A DNA stretch of 35,801 nt from Elusimicrobiota bacterium. Its GTDB lineage: Bacteria; Elusimicrobiota; Endomicrobiia; CG1-02-37-114; XYA2-FULL-39-19. Shown one piece after another: positions 22,672 to 31,618 of the stretch; the first letter of the stretch is position 1; every line of letters starts with the position of its first letter. A model generated the notes under the pieces. The model was not told the DNA's origin, did no database searches, and saw nothing but the letters and a program-made list of their open reading frames with translations. Location of the stretch: contig JAHIVV010000006.1 of the NCBI GenBank assembly GCA_018816525.1, positions 1-35,801 on the forward strand, given 5' to 3'. A program made the position numbers and the translations under genes.

Positions 22672-25600
22672 GTGAAAAAGGGATTTTTTAAGCTCCTAGT
22701 GCTGTCAATTCTACCAATTATTGCCGCAGTACCGGTATTTTCTGAGATAAGCTATATCCATCCACAGAGCCCATCGGTAGCTCAACCTCAGGTTGGCCAG
22801 GAAGAGCAGGTACAAATAGACACAACTTCTCCTTCGAATATCGATGACGAGTCTTTTTTCCAGTATACCCGCGATCAATGGCGCGAGATGCGCAAGGCTA
22901 TCGAAGAAGGCCGTAAACCGGGCGAAAAAGCTGAAAAATCGACAGTTGTTGTCATCGGGCCTGAACTGCCTCCGCCGTCTACAGGCGGTACCATTGAACT
23001 GCCCTATGAAACCAGGTTATCCATCCAGGGTTCGAAAGTCATCGGAATGAAATACTCTTTCAGGAAATACGACAACAATTCTTTGCCGGCAAACCAGGAT
23101 TCCGGCAGTTTTGAAATGGAACAATCTCTCGTAGTAAAAATCAGCGGACAGGTAGGCAAAAAAATAAAAGTTAACGTCAATTTTGATGATACCCAGCCTG
23201 ATGTGAGGGATATTTCGGTTGCTTATCACGGAGATCCTGATGAAGTTGTGCAGGAAGCGGTTTTCGGCGATATTATGCTTTCACTGCCGGGTACTGAATT
23301 CGTAGGATACGGCAGGCAGGCCTTCGGTATAAAATTGACCACAAAATATAAAAATTTAAGAACCTATTTTGTCGGCAGCCAGGCCAAAGGCACCCCGGTC
23401 AGCAAGAAATTTACAGGAAGCACCCAGATGGAAAAGCCCGTAATTCAGGATACTAGTTACGCCAAAAGAAAATATTACCAGTTAACTTTTTTTAGCACAG
23501 AAACCATTAACAATGACGGGAGCGAAGAAATTTACATAGATGATAAAAATCCAAATAATGACCTGGTTAATGGTTCTAAAGACCTGGCGTTTTCAAGTTA
23601 CACCACCCGCGATGTAATTATGGGGAGCGTTGGAAAATTTGACCGCCTCCTTTCTGCAAAGGGGGATTATACCATCGATTATTCAAAAGGAATTATTATT
23701 TTCCGAAATTCGCTCCAGGACAATGCGGTTGTAATCGTAAATTACAAAAGAACGGACGGCAGCCATCTGGTAAATACCCTGCCGGGCTCAACGAATTACA
23801 TTCTTATTAAAGACGATCAAAATACCTCTGGTATTACCAGAGAAATTAAATCTTACTATAACCTGAATAGGACGCAGATTGTACGGGATAACGACAGAGG
23901 AAATTTTTTCTTAAAAATTGTTAAGGATTCAGGGGAAGAACCTACACTTGCGGAATGGAAACGCGACACAGGACTGGATGCAATACCCAAGTACTCGGAG
24001 AATATAAAAATAGATTTTGAAAGCGGTGTTTTCAATATCGTTGACAGTTCAGGAAATCCCTGGAATGTTTTTCCGTCTCCCGCATACCAGGGTGTAGGTA
24101 CTCATGCTCTCTATAAGTTTTATATTGAATACAGGTTCAGAACCAAACAATTTGATTTAAATCCGCCCGGTTCCATGATTCCTCAATCCGAACAGATTGT
24201 AATGGATGGCAAAACATTGCAAAGGGATAAAGACTATATAATGGATTATGACCTAGGCAGGTTTACCTTCCTGAACGAAAACATGTTTAATGACAACAGC
24301 GTTATAGATGTCAATTACGAGTATGCGCTGTTTGGCGGACTGCAGGTCGGCGAGACGTTCGTAGGTATCCGCAACGAGCTTTCCCTTACGCGGAATATGT
24401 TTGTGGGTGTAAGTTATTTGAAAAATTTTCCTCCCCGGCCTCAATCCATACCTGACCTGAAATCAGTAGCGAGTGACCTGGAAATAAAAGAAATTGATTC
24501 TAGAATTCAGAACTTAAGATGGGGCCCGCTCTCTTTGGGTTTTGGCGGCGAGTATGCGCAAAGTTTGCGTAATATGAATACTTACGGAAAAGCTATGATA
24601 GATTCCATGGAGGGAATAAAACAGGCCGAAAGCCCTGCCTTAGCCAAAGATTCCTGGAAATACGGTTGGACAGTGCAGGATTACCCGCCTGATGCGGTAA
24701 CTTTAACCAATGAAGACCAATTATTGCGCGATATTTACGGGATCGATCAGGTCAAAGACGAGAAACAAAGCGTTTTGAAAGTAGCTTATGATTTAACCAG
24801 AGCTTCAGAATGCGCTGTGGCCCAATTGTTATCAGCCACCGGAATAGATTTTTCGAAAAAAACTTCTATGGAAATGAAATTGGCTGGCAGACAGACAGCC
24901 GGCGCGCAGTTTACTGATGATGACTTTATTACTATAGAATTCGGGAAATTCAATGAAGATGTTGATCATGACAAGTCATTCGATACTGAAGATATAAGCA
25001 CTAACAATGTATTGAACGATGGGGAGGATATAGGATGGCTTTTCAATGCGCCTGACTGGCCGTTAAAAAAAGACCAATTGAGAGTTGGGGCAAATAACGG
25101 CCTTATTGATTCAGAGGATTTAGACGGTGATCGCATTTTCAACACTAATGAGGCGGTAGACCAGGATAAAAAATTCGTAATAAAAATGAATGATTTCAAC
25201 AATTCCTGGGCCAGCATACAAAGGGATATTCAAAAAATTGATTCAAATACCTGGCTCTATATAAAAGAAATTAGAATAACCATCCACGCACCGGGAAAGG
25301 TTGGAGAAATCAGGATTGCAAAAATGGATGCAGTAGGCAATAAGTGGGAAAATTTGACCCCCACAGGGCTTGTTCTTAAAGCTGTTAATAATTACGATGA
25401 TAAACGCTATCGCGACCATGCCCTCAACCAGGAAGGCGGGCCTATGCTGTCCGAATATGAAAGCTTGTACGGTAAACAAACTATCAGGACTTTCAAGCAG
25501 GAACAGGCTCTTGAAATGAACTACGAATTTTCCTACAGTACCGCAATTCCCGTGATATCGACAGGCGCTTTTGTCGCAAAGTTGAGTTTAGGAGCAGGAG

Positions 25601-27969
25601 AAGATTTTTCAGTTCACCAGAAATTGAAATTTTTCGTCTATGGCGATAATAAGGGCGAAATATTAGTTTTAAGAGCCAACACGGATAATGATGGAAACTA
25701 TTTTGAGTATAAAAGACTCGTAGATTGGTCCGGTTGGAAAGAGATAACAATCAACCAGGTTGATGTTAACGGCGACAAAATTCCTGAAATCTGGCAGGCA
25801 GAACAGGGAGTAACCGCTGAATGTTCCGGTAAAGGGTTTGGAGTAGGATCTCCGAATCTTGCAAAGGTTAGTTATTTGCAGTTTTTAATTGTAAGTTCAG
25901 GTACTATTGGCAGTACTTCCTATCCGCCCATTCCAGCCCAACAGCCCAGCTATATCTGGATTGATGAAATTCACATGACAGATTCTATATCCAGGCAGGG
26001 TGATGCGTACAAAATTTATGCGAACATGGGAATAGACGGGTGGGCAACTTTTGGAGGAACATACAAATATAAAGACCCCAATTTTGAAACTTTTGACGCC
26101 CGGGCTGTAGGTACCCAGCAATCTTTTGAACAATCGGGAAACCTCAATTTTACCCGGCTGGGTTTTATGCCTATGAATTTTTCCGGAGGCAGGACAGAAA
26201 CACGCACTACCAGCATAGACAAATCGGCAGATTATGTATCTATACTTCAAAAAGGAAGAGTAATCACAACCAATTTCACTGCAGGTACCAGGCTTAATAT
26301 TAACCGGCTGCCAAGTTTGTCCTATAATTATTCAGTCAATACAACCAGTTCATCTAACGAAGCATCTAAGTACTTTTTAACTAACACAAGGGAATCGCAG
26401 GATGCAAGTTTAAATTATTCAATCGGTAAATTAACAAAGTTTGATCCCATCGACTCTTTTATACCTCAAAGCCTAGCTTTAGGCGGAGGCCGCACAATTA
26501 ACAGGGACGAACCCTGGCTAGTTATGCGTGATACCGGGCAAAATCCGGTTAAGCTGGAATACACGGAAAGATATAATGTATCGGCACCTTTCCAGATGTT
26601 CTGGAACAGGTTTTCGCTCAACCCGTCCTATTCGCATACAAATTCCTATGAAGAAAGAAGGATCCCGAATTTTCCAAAATATGACAAAACAGCCGGTCAG
26701 ACAATAGGTTTGGGGACTTCTTTAACAGTTACAGACTGGTTTGTTCCCCGGGCCAATTATTCTTTGTCTACAAATGAAAATTTTGATTTTACCGGTATTA
26801 CCGACCCTGATAAAATATCAAAAACAAAATCCGTACAAAGAAACGGGTCTGCCAGTGTTTCTGCGGATTTTGGGATAGGGAGAATTTTTCCTAAATTTAA
26901 CCCGACAAAATCTTTAAGTTTAAACTCCAGTTATTCAATCCAGGATGGAGATCAATACAGCCGGGTGGGCAGTACCTATCCTGCATTAAACGATATCTGG
27001 ATAAGAGAGCCTCTTAAGAACGGGACTTTGACTTCATTGACAAGAAGCGACACAATAAGTTCCTCCGGCAGGTGGAATCTTTTTGAAGGCCTTCCTTTGC
27101 CGGGTAAATTATCGCCCTTGAGCAAGACTTCAACTTCTGTGGGCTATTCAGAACAAAAATCGTTTTCGTTTAGCGGGTCTAAATCACGGAACCGGGTCCT
27201 TACCTGGCCCGACCTTACAGTATCTCTTTACGATATGGAAAAAATGTTCGGCGGCGACAAATATATTTCCGACACAAGCCTGACCCTGACTAATAGGTAT
27301 AAACAGAACAATTCTTATAATGTTATCGATGATACCGACGTACCGCAGATAGAAAACAGGAATATTGATAATGCTGTCAGCATGCATTTTAATTCAAAAC
27401 GGTATATAAAATCACTTTCATTGACTTTTGGCGACTCAAGAGCCCGGGATTACAGTTACATTGATAAAAAATTTACCAGGGTTTCAATATCCTTCAATTA
27501 TTCAGTTCAGCCCAGCTTTGACGCTTTAGGCATGACCCTTACGCCCAGTTATTCTTATTCTGAAAATAAGGCCTGGGCGGGCGACCCCGATGATCTTGAT
27601 CCTTCAGAAAGCGCAAGAATCAAAAAAAATCCTACTAGTGATTTACGTACGGAAACAGCGAGCATAAGTTTTTATAAAGACGCATCATTTCCCGGCGGTA
27701 TGTTTATACCCATCATAGGAAAAACACTGCCCTTAACAAACAGGTTTATTTTCAATGCCAGCCTTTCTTATTCAAAAACGGACTCGGATATAAATATCGG
27801 TAATTCAAAAACTACCACGTATGGGTTAACCCTCAGCGGTAATTACACTATTTCGGACAATCTGTCATCCGAACTTGGCGCCGGGTATAATCGTTTTATG
27901 AACAGGGAAGTAAGCGATAAAAACTGGACCTCATACAGTATAAACGCCAGGCTGACGATCTCCTTCTAA
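22672..27969 (+). CDS. sprA: SprA-like giant outer-membrane translocon protein
   Basis: A 1765-residue protein beginning at GTG 22672, which gives a clean signal peptide (VKKGFFKLLVLSILPIIAA); the frame is open 28 codons further upstream, but that reads through the promoter. SprA/Sov is the huge beta-barrel that exports proteins in type IX secretion. SprA-type marks are GKKIKVNVNFD at about 162-172, DPDEVVQEAVFGD at 188-200 and GRQAFGIKL at 214-222. VGSPNL starts at 1058 and YIWIDEIHM at 1094. After that come about 650 residues of alternating strands ending in an aromatic (LTISF). An acidic Asp-rich stretch at about 760-840 (EDLDGDRIFNTNE) looks calcium-binding. It is shorter than typical Bacteroidota SprA (over 2300). 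Partners GldKLMN are absent here. Confidence 0.82.
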   Translation: MKKGFFKLLVLSILPIIAAVPVFSEISYIHPQSPSVAQPQVGQEEQVQIDTTSPSNIDDESFFQYTRDQWREMRKAIEEGRKPGEKAEKSTVVVIGPELPPPSTGGTIELPYETRLSIQGSKVIGMKYSFRKYDNNSLPANQDSGSFEMEQSLVVKISGQVGKKIKVNVNFDDTQPDVRDISVAYHGDPDEVVQEAVFGDIMLSLPGTEFVGYGRQAFGIKLTTKYKNLRTYFVGSQAKGTPVSKKFTGSTQMEKPVIQDTSYAKRKYYQLTFFSTETINNDGSEEIYIDDKNPNNDLVNGSKDLAFSSYTTRDVIMGSVGKFDRLLSAKGDYTIDYSKGIIIFRNSLQDNAVVIVNYKRTDGSHLVNTLPGSTNYILIKDDQNTSGITREIKSYYNLNRTQIVRDNDRGNFFLKIVKDSGEEPTLAEWKRDTGLDAIPKYSENIKIDFESGVFNIVDSSGNPWNVFPSPAYQGVGTHALYKFYIEYRFRTKQFDLNPPGSMIPQSEQIVMDGKTLQRDKDYIMDYDLGRFTFLNENMFNDNSVIDVNYEYALFGGLQVGETFVGIRNELSLTRNMFVGVSYLKNFPPRPQSIPDLKSVASDLEIKEIDSRIQNLRWGPLSLGFGGEYAQSLRNMNTYGKAMIDSMEGIKQAESPALAKDSWKYGWTVQDYPPDAVTLTNEDQLLRDIYGIDQVKDEKQSVLKVAYDLTRASECAVAQLLSATGIDFSKKTSMEMKLAGRQTAGAQFTDDDFITIEFGKFNEDVDHDKSFDTEDISTNNVLNDGEDIGWLFNAPDWPLKKDQLRVGANNGLIDSEDLDGDRIFNTNEAVDQDKKFVIKMNDFNNSWASIQRDIQKIDSNTWLYIKEIRITIHAPGKVGEIRIAKMDAVGNKWENLTPTGLVLKAVNNYDDKRYRDHALNQEGGPMLSEYESLYGKQTIRTFKQEQALEMNYEFSYSTAIPVISTGAFVAKLSLGAGEDFSVHQKLKFFVYGDNKGEILVLRANTDNDGNYFEYKRLVDWSGWKEITINQVDVNGDKIPEIWQAEQGVTAECSGKGFGVGSPNLAKVSYLQFLIVSSGTIGSTSYPPIPAQQPSYIWIDEIHMTDSISRQGDAYKIYANMGIDGWATFGGTYKYKDPNFETFDARAVGTQQSFEQSGNLNFTRLGFMPMNFSGGRTETRTTSIDKSADYVSILQKGRVITTNFTAGTRLNINRLPSLSYNYSVNTTSSSNEASKYFLTNTRESQDASLNYSIGKLTKFDPIDSFIPQSLALGGGRTINRDEPWLVMRDTGQNPVKLEYTERYNVSAPFQMFWNRFSLNPSYSHTNSYEERRIPNFPKYDKTAGQTIGLGTSLTVTDWFVPRANYSLSTNENFDFTGITDPDKISKTKSVQRNGSASVSADFGIGRIFPKFNPTKSLSLNSSYSIQDGDQYSRVGSTYPALNDIWIREPLKNGTLTSLTRSDTISSSGRWNLFEGLPLPGKLSPLSKTSTSVGYSEQKSFSFSGSKSRNRVLTWPDLTVSLYDMEKMFGGDKYISDTSLTLTNRYKQNNSYNVIDDTDVPQIENRNIDNAVSMHFNSKRYIKSLSLTFGDSRARDYSYIDKKFTRVSISFNYSVQPSFDALGMTLTPSYSYSENKAWAGDPDDLDPSESARIKKNPTSDLRTETASISFYKDASFPGGMFIPIIGKTLPLTNRFIFNASLSYSKTDSDINIGNSKTTTYGLTLSGNYTISDNLSSELGAGYNRFMNREVSDKNWTSYSINARLTISF

Positions 27970-27971
27970 TA

Positions 27972-28679
27972 ATGTTTAAAAAAATAACAAACTTCATCTT
28001 TCCTATTACCTGTTCAGCTTGCGGCGCATATATCCAGGATGGCAATAAAAGAATCTGCCCGGAATGTATAAAAAAAATAGAATTCATTGAGACATTATTT
28101 TGCCAAAAATGCGGCCTGCCTTTGCATAGCGGCGGGGCTCATTGTTATAATTGCCTTCACCCCGAAGGCAAAATTTACTATGAATATAACCGCGGTGTGT
28201 GTGTTTTTAAAGGTATAATCAAGGATTTAATACATTCTTTCAAATACTCAGGAAAAGAGTATCTAAATAAAACCTTCGGCAATATGCTTGTAAACTATAT
28301 TCAGAAGTACGACGACCTGCTAAATGTCGACATGCTAGTTCCTGTTCCTCTTCACTGGTATAAAAAGTTCAAAAGAGGTTATAATCAATCCGAACTTCTA
28401 GCAAATGAGGTTGCTCTGTATTACAGAAAGCCTCTGGTCACGAGAGAAATTTGCAGAAAGAAATATACAAAGCCCCAGGCAAAATTAAAAAGAAAAGATC
28501 GGCTGATTAATGTTAATGATGCTTTTGGTTTAAAACAACCCGGCATATTTAAAGGCAAAACAATTCTTGTTATTGATGATGTATCAACTACAGGTGAAAC
28601 CATCAACCAGTGCGCTAAATTGTTAAAATCCGCCGGAGCAGATAAGGTTTTCGGCCTCACCCTCGCAAGAGATGTTTGA
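27972..28679 (+). CDS. comF: ComF-family phosphoribosyltransferase-like protein
   Basis: The 235-residue protein has an N-terminal zinc-ribbon part (C14, C17, C29, C32, then CQKCG and CYNC) and a C-terminal PRTase fold with the PRPP-binding motif VIDDVSTTGET. ComF-type proteins act in DNA uptake in competent bacteria. The central GYNQSELLA and KRKDRLINVNDAF are family motifs. It starts two bases after the sprA stop, probably read from the same mRNA, with no ribosome binding site. It is followed by a strong hairpin. Confidence 0.92.
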   Translation: MFKKITNFIFPITCSACGAYIQDGNKRICPECIKKIEFIETLFCQKCGLPLHSGGAHCYNCLHPEGKIYYEYNRGVCVFKGIIKDLIHSFKYSGKEYLNKTFGNMLVNYIQKYDDLLNVDMLVPVPLHWYKKFKRGYNQSELLANEVALYYRKPLVTREICRKKYTKPQAKLKRKDRLINVNDAFGLKQPGIFKGKTILVIDDVSTTGETINQCAKLLKSAGADKVFGLTLARDV

Positions 28680-28709
28680 ACTTGCCCTTCAGCCACCATG
28701 GCTTCAGGA

Positions 28710-28740
28710 CAAGTTTCTCCAATTGAGTTGGAGAAACTTG
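28710..28740 (+). terminator. 13-bp perfect hairpin after comF
   Basis: CAAGTTTCTCCAA and TTGGAGAAACTTG form a perfect 13-bp stem around a 5-base loop, 31 bases after the comF stop. A T-tract is lacking downstream on the plus strand, so termination may be Rho-assisted, or the hairpin may be an operator. A weaker alternative hairpin (28681-28713) shares its first bases. Its 3' arm runs into the gap -35 box. Confidence 0.6.
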
Positions 28741-28766
28741 ACATCATTTTGCATGTTTTATATAAT
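28738..28766 (+). promoter_or_regulatory. Perfect consensus sigma-70 promoter of gap-pgk-secG
   Basis: TTGACA (28738-28743) and TATAAT (28761-28766) are 17 bases apart: all 12 positions match the consensus. The start is near 28773, leaving a 65-base leader with a strong GGAGG ribosome binding site before gap. Confidence 0.85.
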
Positions 28767-28837
28767 ACTTTCAGTCAAATTGGGCACCTACCTTAATAAC
28801 CCAAATTAATCAAAACAATTTTACATAGGAGGAATTT

Positions 28838-29890
28838 ATGGCAGTAAAAATCGGTATTAATGGTTTTGGAAGAATAGGCCGGCTGGTATCAAGAAGCTTA
28901 CTGGAAAGAAACTCGAAGAATATGGAGCTGGTTGCGGTTAACGATTTAACGGATGCAAAAACAAATGCGCATCTCTTAAAGTACGATTCGGTTCACGGCC
29001 AGTTTAATGGCAAAGTAGAAGCTACGGGAGAAGATGAAATCTCAGTTAACGGCAAAAAAATAAAAATATTTAAGAAAACAGACCCGGCGGAATTACCCTG
29101 GAAAGATGTCGGGGTAGATATTGTAGTTGAATCAACCGGGCTTTTCACAATAAAAAAAGACGGTGTAAATAAAAAAGGTAAAGTGGTAAAGGGAGCAGAA
29201 AACCATATAACAAAAGGCGGAGCAAAAAAAGTAATTATATCAGCTCCGGCAGAAGGCGAAGATATTACAATAGTTCTCGGAGTAAATGAAGGCAAATATG
29301 ACCCGAAGAACCACCATGTAATTTCAAATGCCAGCTGTACCACAAACTGCCTGGGCCCTATAGCGAAGATAATCCATGAAAACTGGAAAATTGAAAAAGG
29401 TTTAATGACAACCATTCACGCTTATACAAATGATCAGAAAATCCAGGATATGGCGCACTCAGATTTAAGGCGCTCAAGGGCAGCAGCCTTATCGATGATA
29501 CCAACTTCTACCGGCGCGGCAAAAGCTATCGGATTGGTTATGCCTGAATTAAAAGGAAAACTTGACGGTTTTTCTATCCGTGTCCCTACGCCGAATGTTT
29601 CTGTTGTTGATCTGACAGCCCTGCTTTCAAAATCCACAACGGATAAAGAAATCAATGAAGCCTTAAAAAAAGCTTCTGAAACCACGCTTAAAGGGATTCT
29701 CGGCTACACCGAAGAACCTCTTGTTTCAATTGATTTCAACCATTGCCCGCTCAGTTCTTTTGTTGATGCAAAGAGCACAAAAGTGATTGAAGGCAATTTT
29801 ATAAAAGTTTTAGCCTGGTATGACAATGAATGGGGTTATTCAAACAGAGTAATCGACCTTATTGAATACGTTATCTCAAAAGGGCTATAA
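28838..29890 (+). CDS. gap: Glyceraldehyde-3-phosphate dehydrogenase
   Basis: GAPDH converts glyceraldehyde 3-phosphate to 1,3-bisphosphoglycerate in glycolysis. The 350-residue protein has the Rossmann start INGFGRIGR, the catalytic SNASCTTNC with C167, and H194 in TTIHAYT. Asp36 in VAVNDLTD suggests NAD rather than NADP. It is about 15 residues longer than most, from an insertion at about 105-120 ([14 protein letters not shown]). A textbook TAGGAGG ribosome binding site lies before the ATG. First gene of gap-pgk-secG. Confidence 0.97.
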   Translation: MAVKIGINGFGRIGRLVSRSLLERNSKNMELVAVNDLTDAKTNAHLLKYDSVHGQFNGKVEATGEDEISVNGKKIKIFKKTDPAELPWKDVGVDIVVESTGLFTIKKDGVNKKGKVVKGAENHITKGGAKKVIISAPAEGEDITIVLGVNEGKYDPKNHHVISNASCTTNCLGPIAKIIHENWKIEKGLMTTIHAYTNDQKIQDMAHSDLRRSRAAALSMIPTSTGAAKAIGLVMPELKGKLDGFSIRVPTPNVSVVDLTALLSKSTTDKEINEALKKASETTLKGILGYTEEPLVSIDFNHCPLSSFVDAKSTKVIEGNFIKVLAWYDNEWGYSNRVIDLIEYVISKGL

Positions 29891-29898
29891 GGAAAATC

Positions 29899-31089
29899 AT
29901 GAAGAAGACAATCAAAGATGTAAATTTAAAAAATAAAAGGGTAATCGTCAGGGTTGATTTCAATGTTCCTTTAGATGCAAACCTGAACATCACTGATGAT
30001 ACACGCATTCGCGAAACTTTACCGACAATTAATTATCTCAAAAGAGAAAGTGCAAAGATAATTTTGATGTCGCATCTGGGCAGGCCCAAAAGCAAGCCGG
30101 AAGAAAAATACAGTATGAAACCCTGCGCCAAGAGGCTTTCTGAATTGTTAAAGCAGGAAGTCAAAATGGCCCCGGGATGTATCGATCCGGAAACAAAAAA
30201 ACTTGCCATGAACCTTCAGTCCGGAGAAATTTTGCTGCTTGAAAACCTGAGGTTTAACGAAGGCGAAGAAAAAAATGACCCTAATTTCGCTAACGAACTG
30301 GCTTCAATGGCTGAAGTATTTGTCCAGGATGCATTTGGTACGGTTCACAGAGCCCATGCTTCAACAGCAGGAATAGCAAAATACCTGCCTTCCTGCGCTG
30401 GTTTCCTGCTTGAAAAAGAAATAGTTTACTTTTCGAAAGCCCTGGAGAATCCCGAAAAATCTTATGTTGCTATTTTGGGCGGAGCGAAAGTTTCAGATAA
30501 AATTATGGTAATTGAGAATCTGCTCAACAAAGTAGATGCGTTGATTATCGGCGGAGCCATGGCATACACTTTTCTTAAAGCAAAAGGCATAAGTATTGGA
30601 AATTCGCTGGTTGAACAGGAAAAAGTTGACATTGCCGCAAAAATATTAAAGAAAGCGGATGATAAGAATATCAACCTGTTTGTTCCTATCGACCATATAA
30701 TTACAACAAAAATTGACGGTTCTGCAGAATCTAAGGAAACAGCAGGTGTTGAAATTCCGGACGGTTGGATAGGAGTAGATATTGGCAAAATGACTATTGA
30801 GAGGATATCTTCCGTTATTCTCTCAGCAAAAACCATAGTCTGGAACGGCCCCATGGGAGTGTTTGAAGTGGATAAATTTGCCAACGGCACGCTTCAGATA
30901 GCGAAACTTATTGCCCAGGCGACAGCCAAAGGCGCAATCTCAATTGTGGGCGGCGGTGATTCAGTCGCAGCGGTGAAAAAGATGGGATTATCCGACAAGA
31001 TGTCTCATATTTCAACCGGCGGCGGCGCAAGCCTGGAGTTACTTGAAGGCAAAATACTGCCTGGCATAGCAGTTTTACCGGAGAAATAA
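29899..31089 (+). CDS. pgk: Phosphoglycerate kinase
   Basis: PGK makes ATP from 1,3-bisphosphoglycerate. The 396-residue protein has VIVRVDFNVPLD, the substrate residues in SHLGRPKSKPEEKYS, LLENLRFNEGEE, WNGPMGVFE and the C-terminal GGGDSVAAV. Length is standard. It begins eight bases after gap and its stop touches the secG ATG, so the three genes form one operon. A tpi gene, often found at this place, is missing. Confidence 0.97.
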   Translation: MKKTIKDVNLKNKRVIVRVDFNVPLDANLNITDDTRIRETLPTINYLKRESAKIILMSHLGRPKSKPEEKYSMKPCAKRLSELLKQEVKMAPGCIDPETKKLAMNLQSGEILLLENLRFNEGEEKNDPNFANELASMAEVFVQDAFGTVHRAHASTAGIAKYLPSCAGFLLEKEIVYFSKALENPEKSYVAILGGAKVSDKIMVIENLLNKVDALIIGGAMAYTFLKAKGISIGNSLVEQEKVDIAAKILKKADDKNINLFVPIDHIITTKIDGSAESKETAGVEIPDGWIGVDIGKMTIERISSVILSAKTIVWNGPMGVFEVDKFANGTLQIAKLIAQATAKGAISIVGGGDSVAAVKKMGLSDKMSHISTGGGASLELLEGKILPGIAVLPEK

Positions 31090-31431
31090 ATGTATACATT
31101 ACTTTTGATAATAAATATCATTGCGGCAGTTTTTCTGATTCTGATAATTTTGATGCAGACAGGCAAGGCCGGCGGAATTGGCGGTGTTTTGGGCGGCGGT
31201 GGCGGTTCGGATCAGCTTTTTAGTACGCCATCAGGTTCTGAATTTTTACGTAAAACTACGATCATTGCTGCAGCCATATTTTTCATTTCGACAATAGGGC
31301 TCACATATTTCGGTTATCGTGAAAAGATAAGAACAGTTACAAGCCAGATGCCTCAAGCACCGGTCTCTGCGCCTTCTGCAGAGGCTCCTGCTCCGCAGGC
31401 TCCAACTGGGGCACCTGCGCCAGCAAAATAA
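31090..31431 (+). CDS. secG: Protein translocase subunit SecG
   Basis: SecG is the small helper subunit of the SecYEG channel. The 113-residue protein has two membrane helices (about 3-21 and 53-72) around the conserved loop LMQTGKAGGIGG and GGGGGSDQLFSTPSG. It ends in an Ala/Pro-rich tail (about 88-113) that looks unstructured. The ATG follows the pgk stop directly, with CCGGAG in the end of pgk as ribosome binding site. Confidence 0.95.
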   Translation: MYTLLLIINIIAAVFLILIILMQTGKAGGIGGVLGGGGGSDQLFSTPSGSEFLRKTTIIAAAIFFISTIGLTYFGYREKIRTVTSQMPQAPVSAPSAEAPAPQAPTGAPAPAK

Positions 31432-31440
31432 AAAACCCTC

Positions 31441-31522
31441 GCCGGGGTGGTGGAATTGGCAGACACGTACGTTTAAGGGGCGTATGCTTTACGGCATGCG
31501 GGTTCAAGTCCCGCCCTCGGCA
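31441..31522 (+). tRNA. tRNA-Leu(AAG)
   Basis: Class II cloverleaf: acceptor GCCGGGG/CCTCGGC with one G-U, D-arm GTG/CAC, anticodon arm TACGT-TTAAGGG-GCGTA with anticodon AAG and G37, variable stem TGC/GCA, T-arm GCGGG-TTCAAGT-CCCGC, discriminator A. CCA is not encoded. Ten bases follow the secG stop, with no separate promoter seen, so it is probably in the gap operon transcript. The A34 is unusual for a bacterial leucine tRNA. Confidence 0.9.
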
Positions 31523-31618
31523 TTTACTCATAATTTCTTCTACTGAACACCTATCTATTGTTTCCTGATTTGCTTCAATAATACTATTGATGTTCCTGTT
31601 GTAAGCACCATTGGTTAT

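Noticed and set aside
28993-29415. Minus-strand open frame (140 codons) inside gap
   Set aside because: Antisense of a strongly conserved gene; the product is Phe/Pro/Ser-rich with no family motif.
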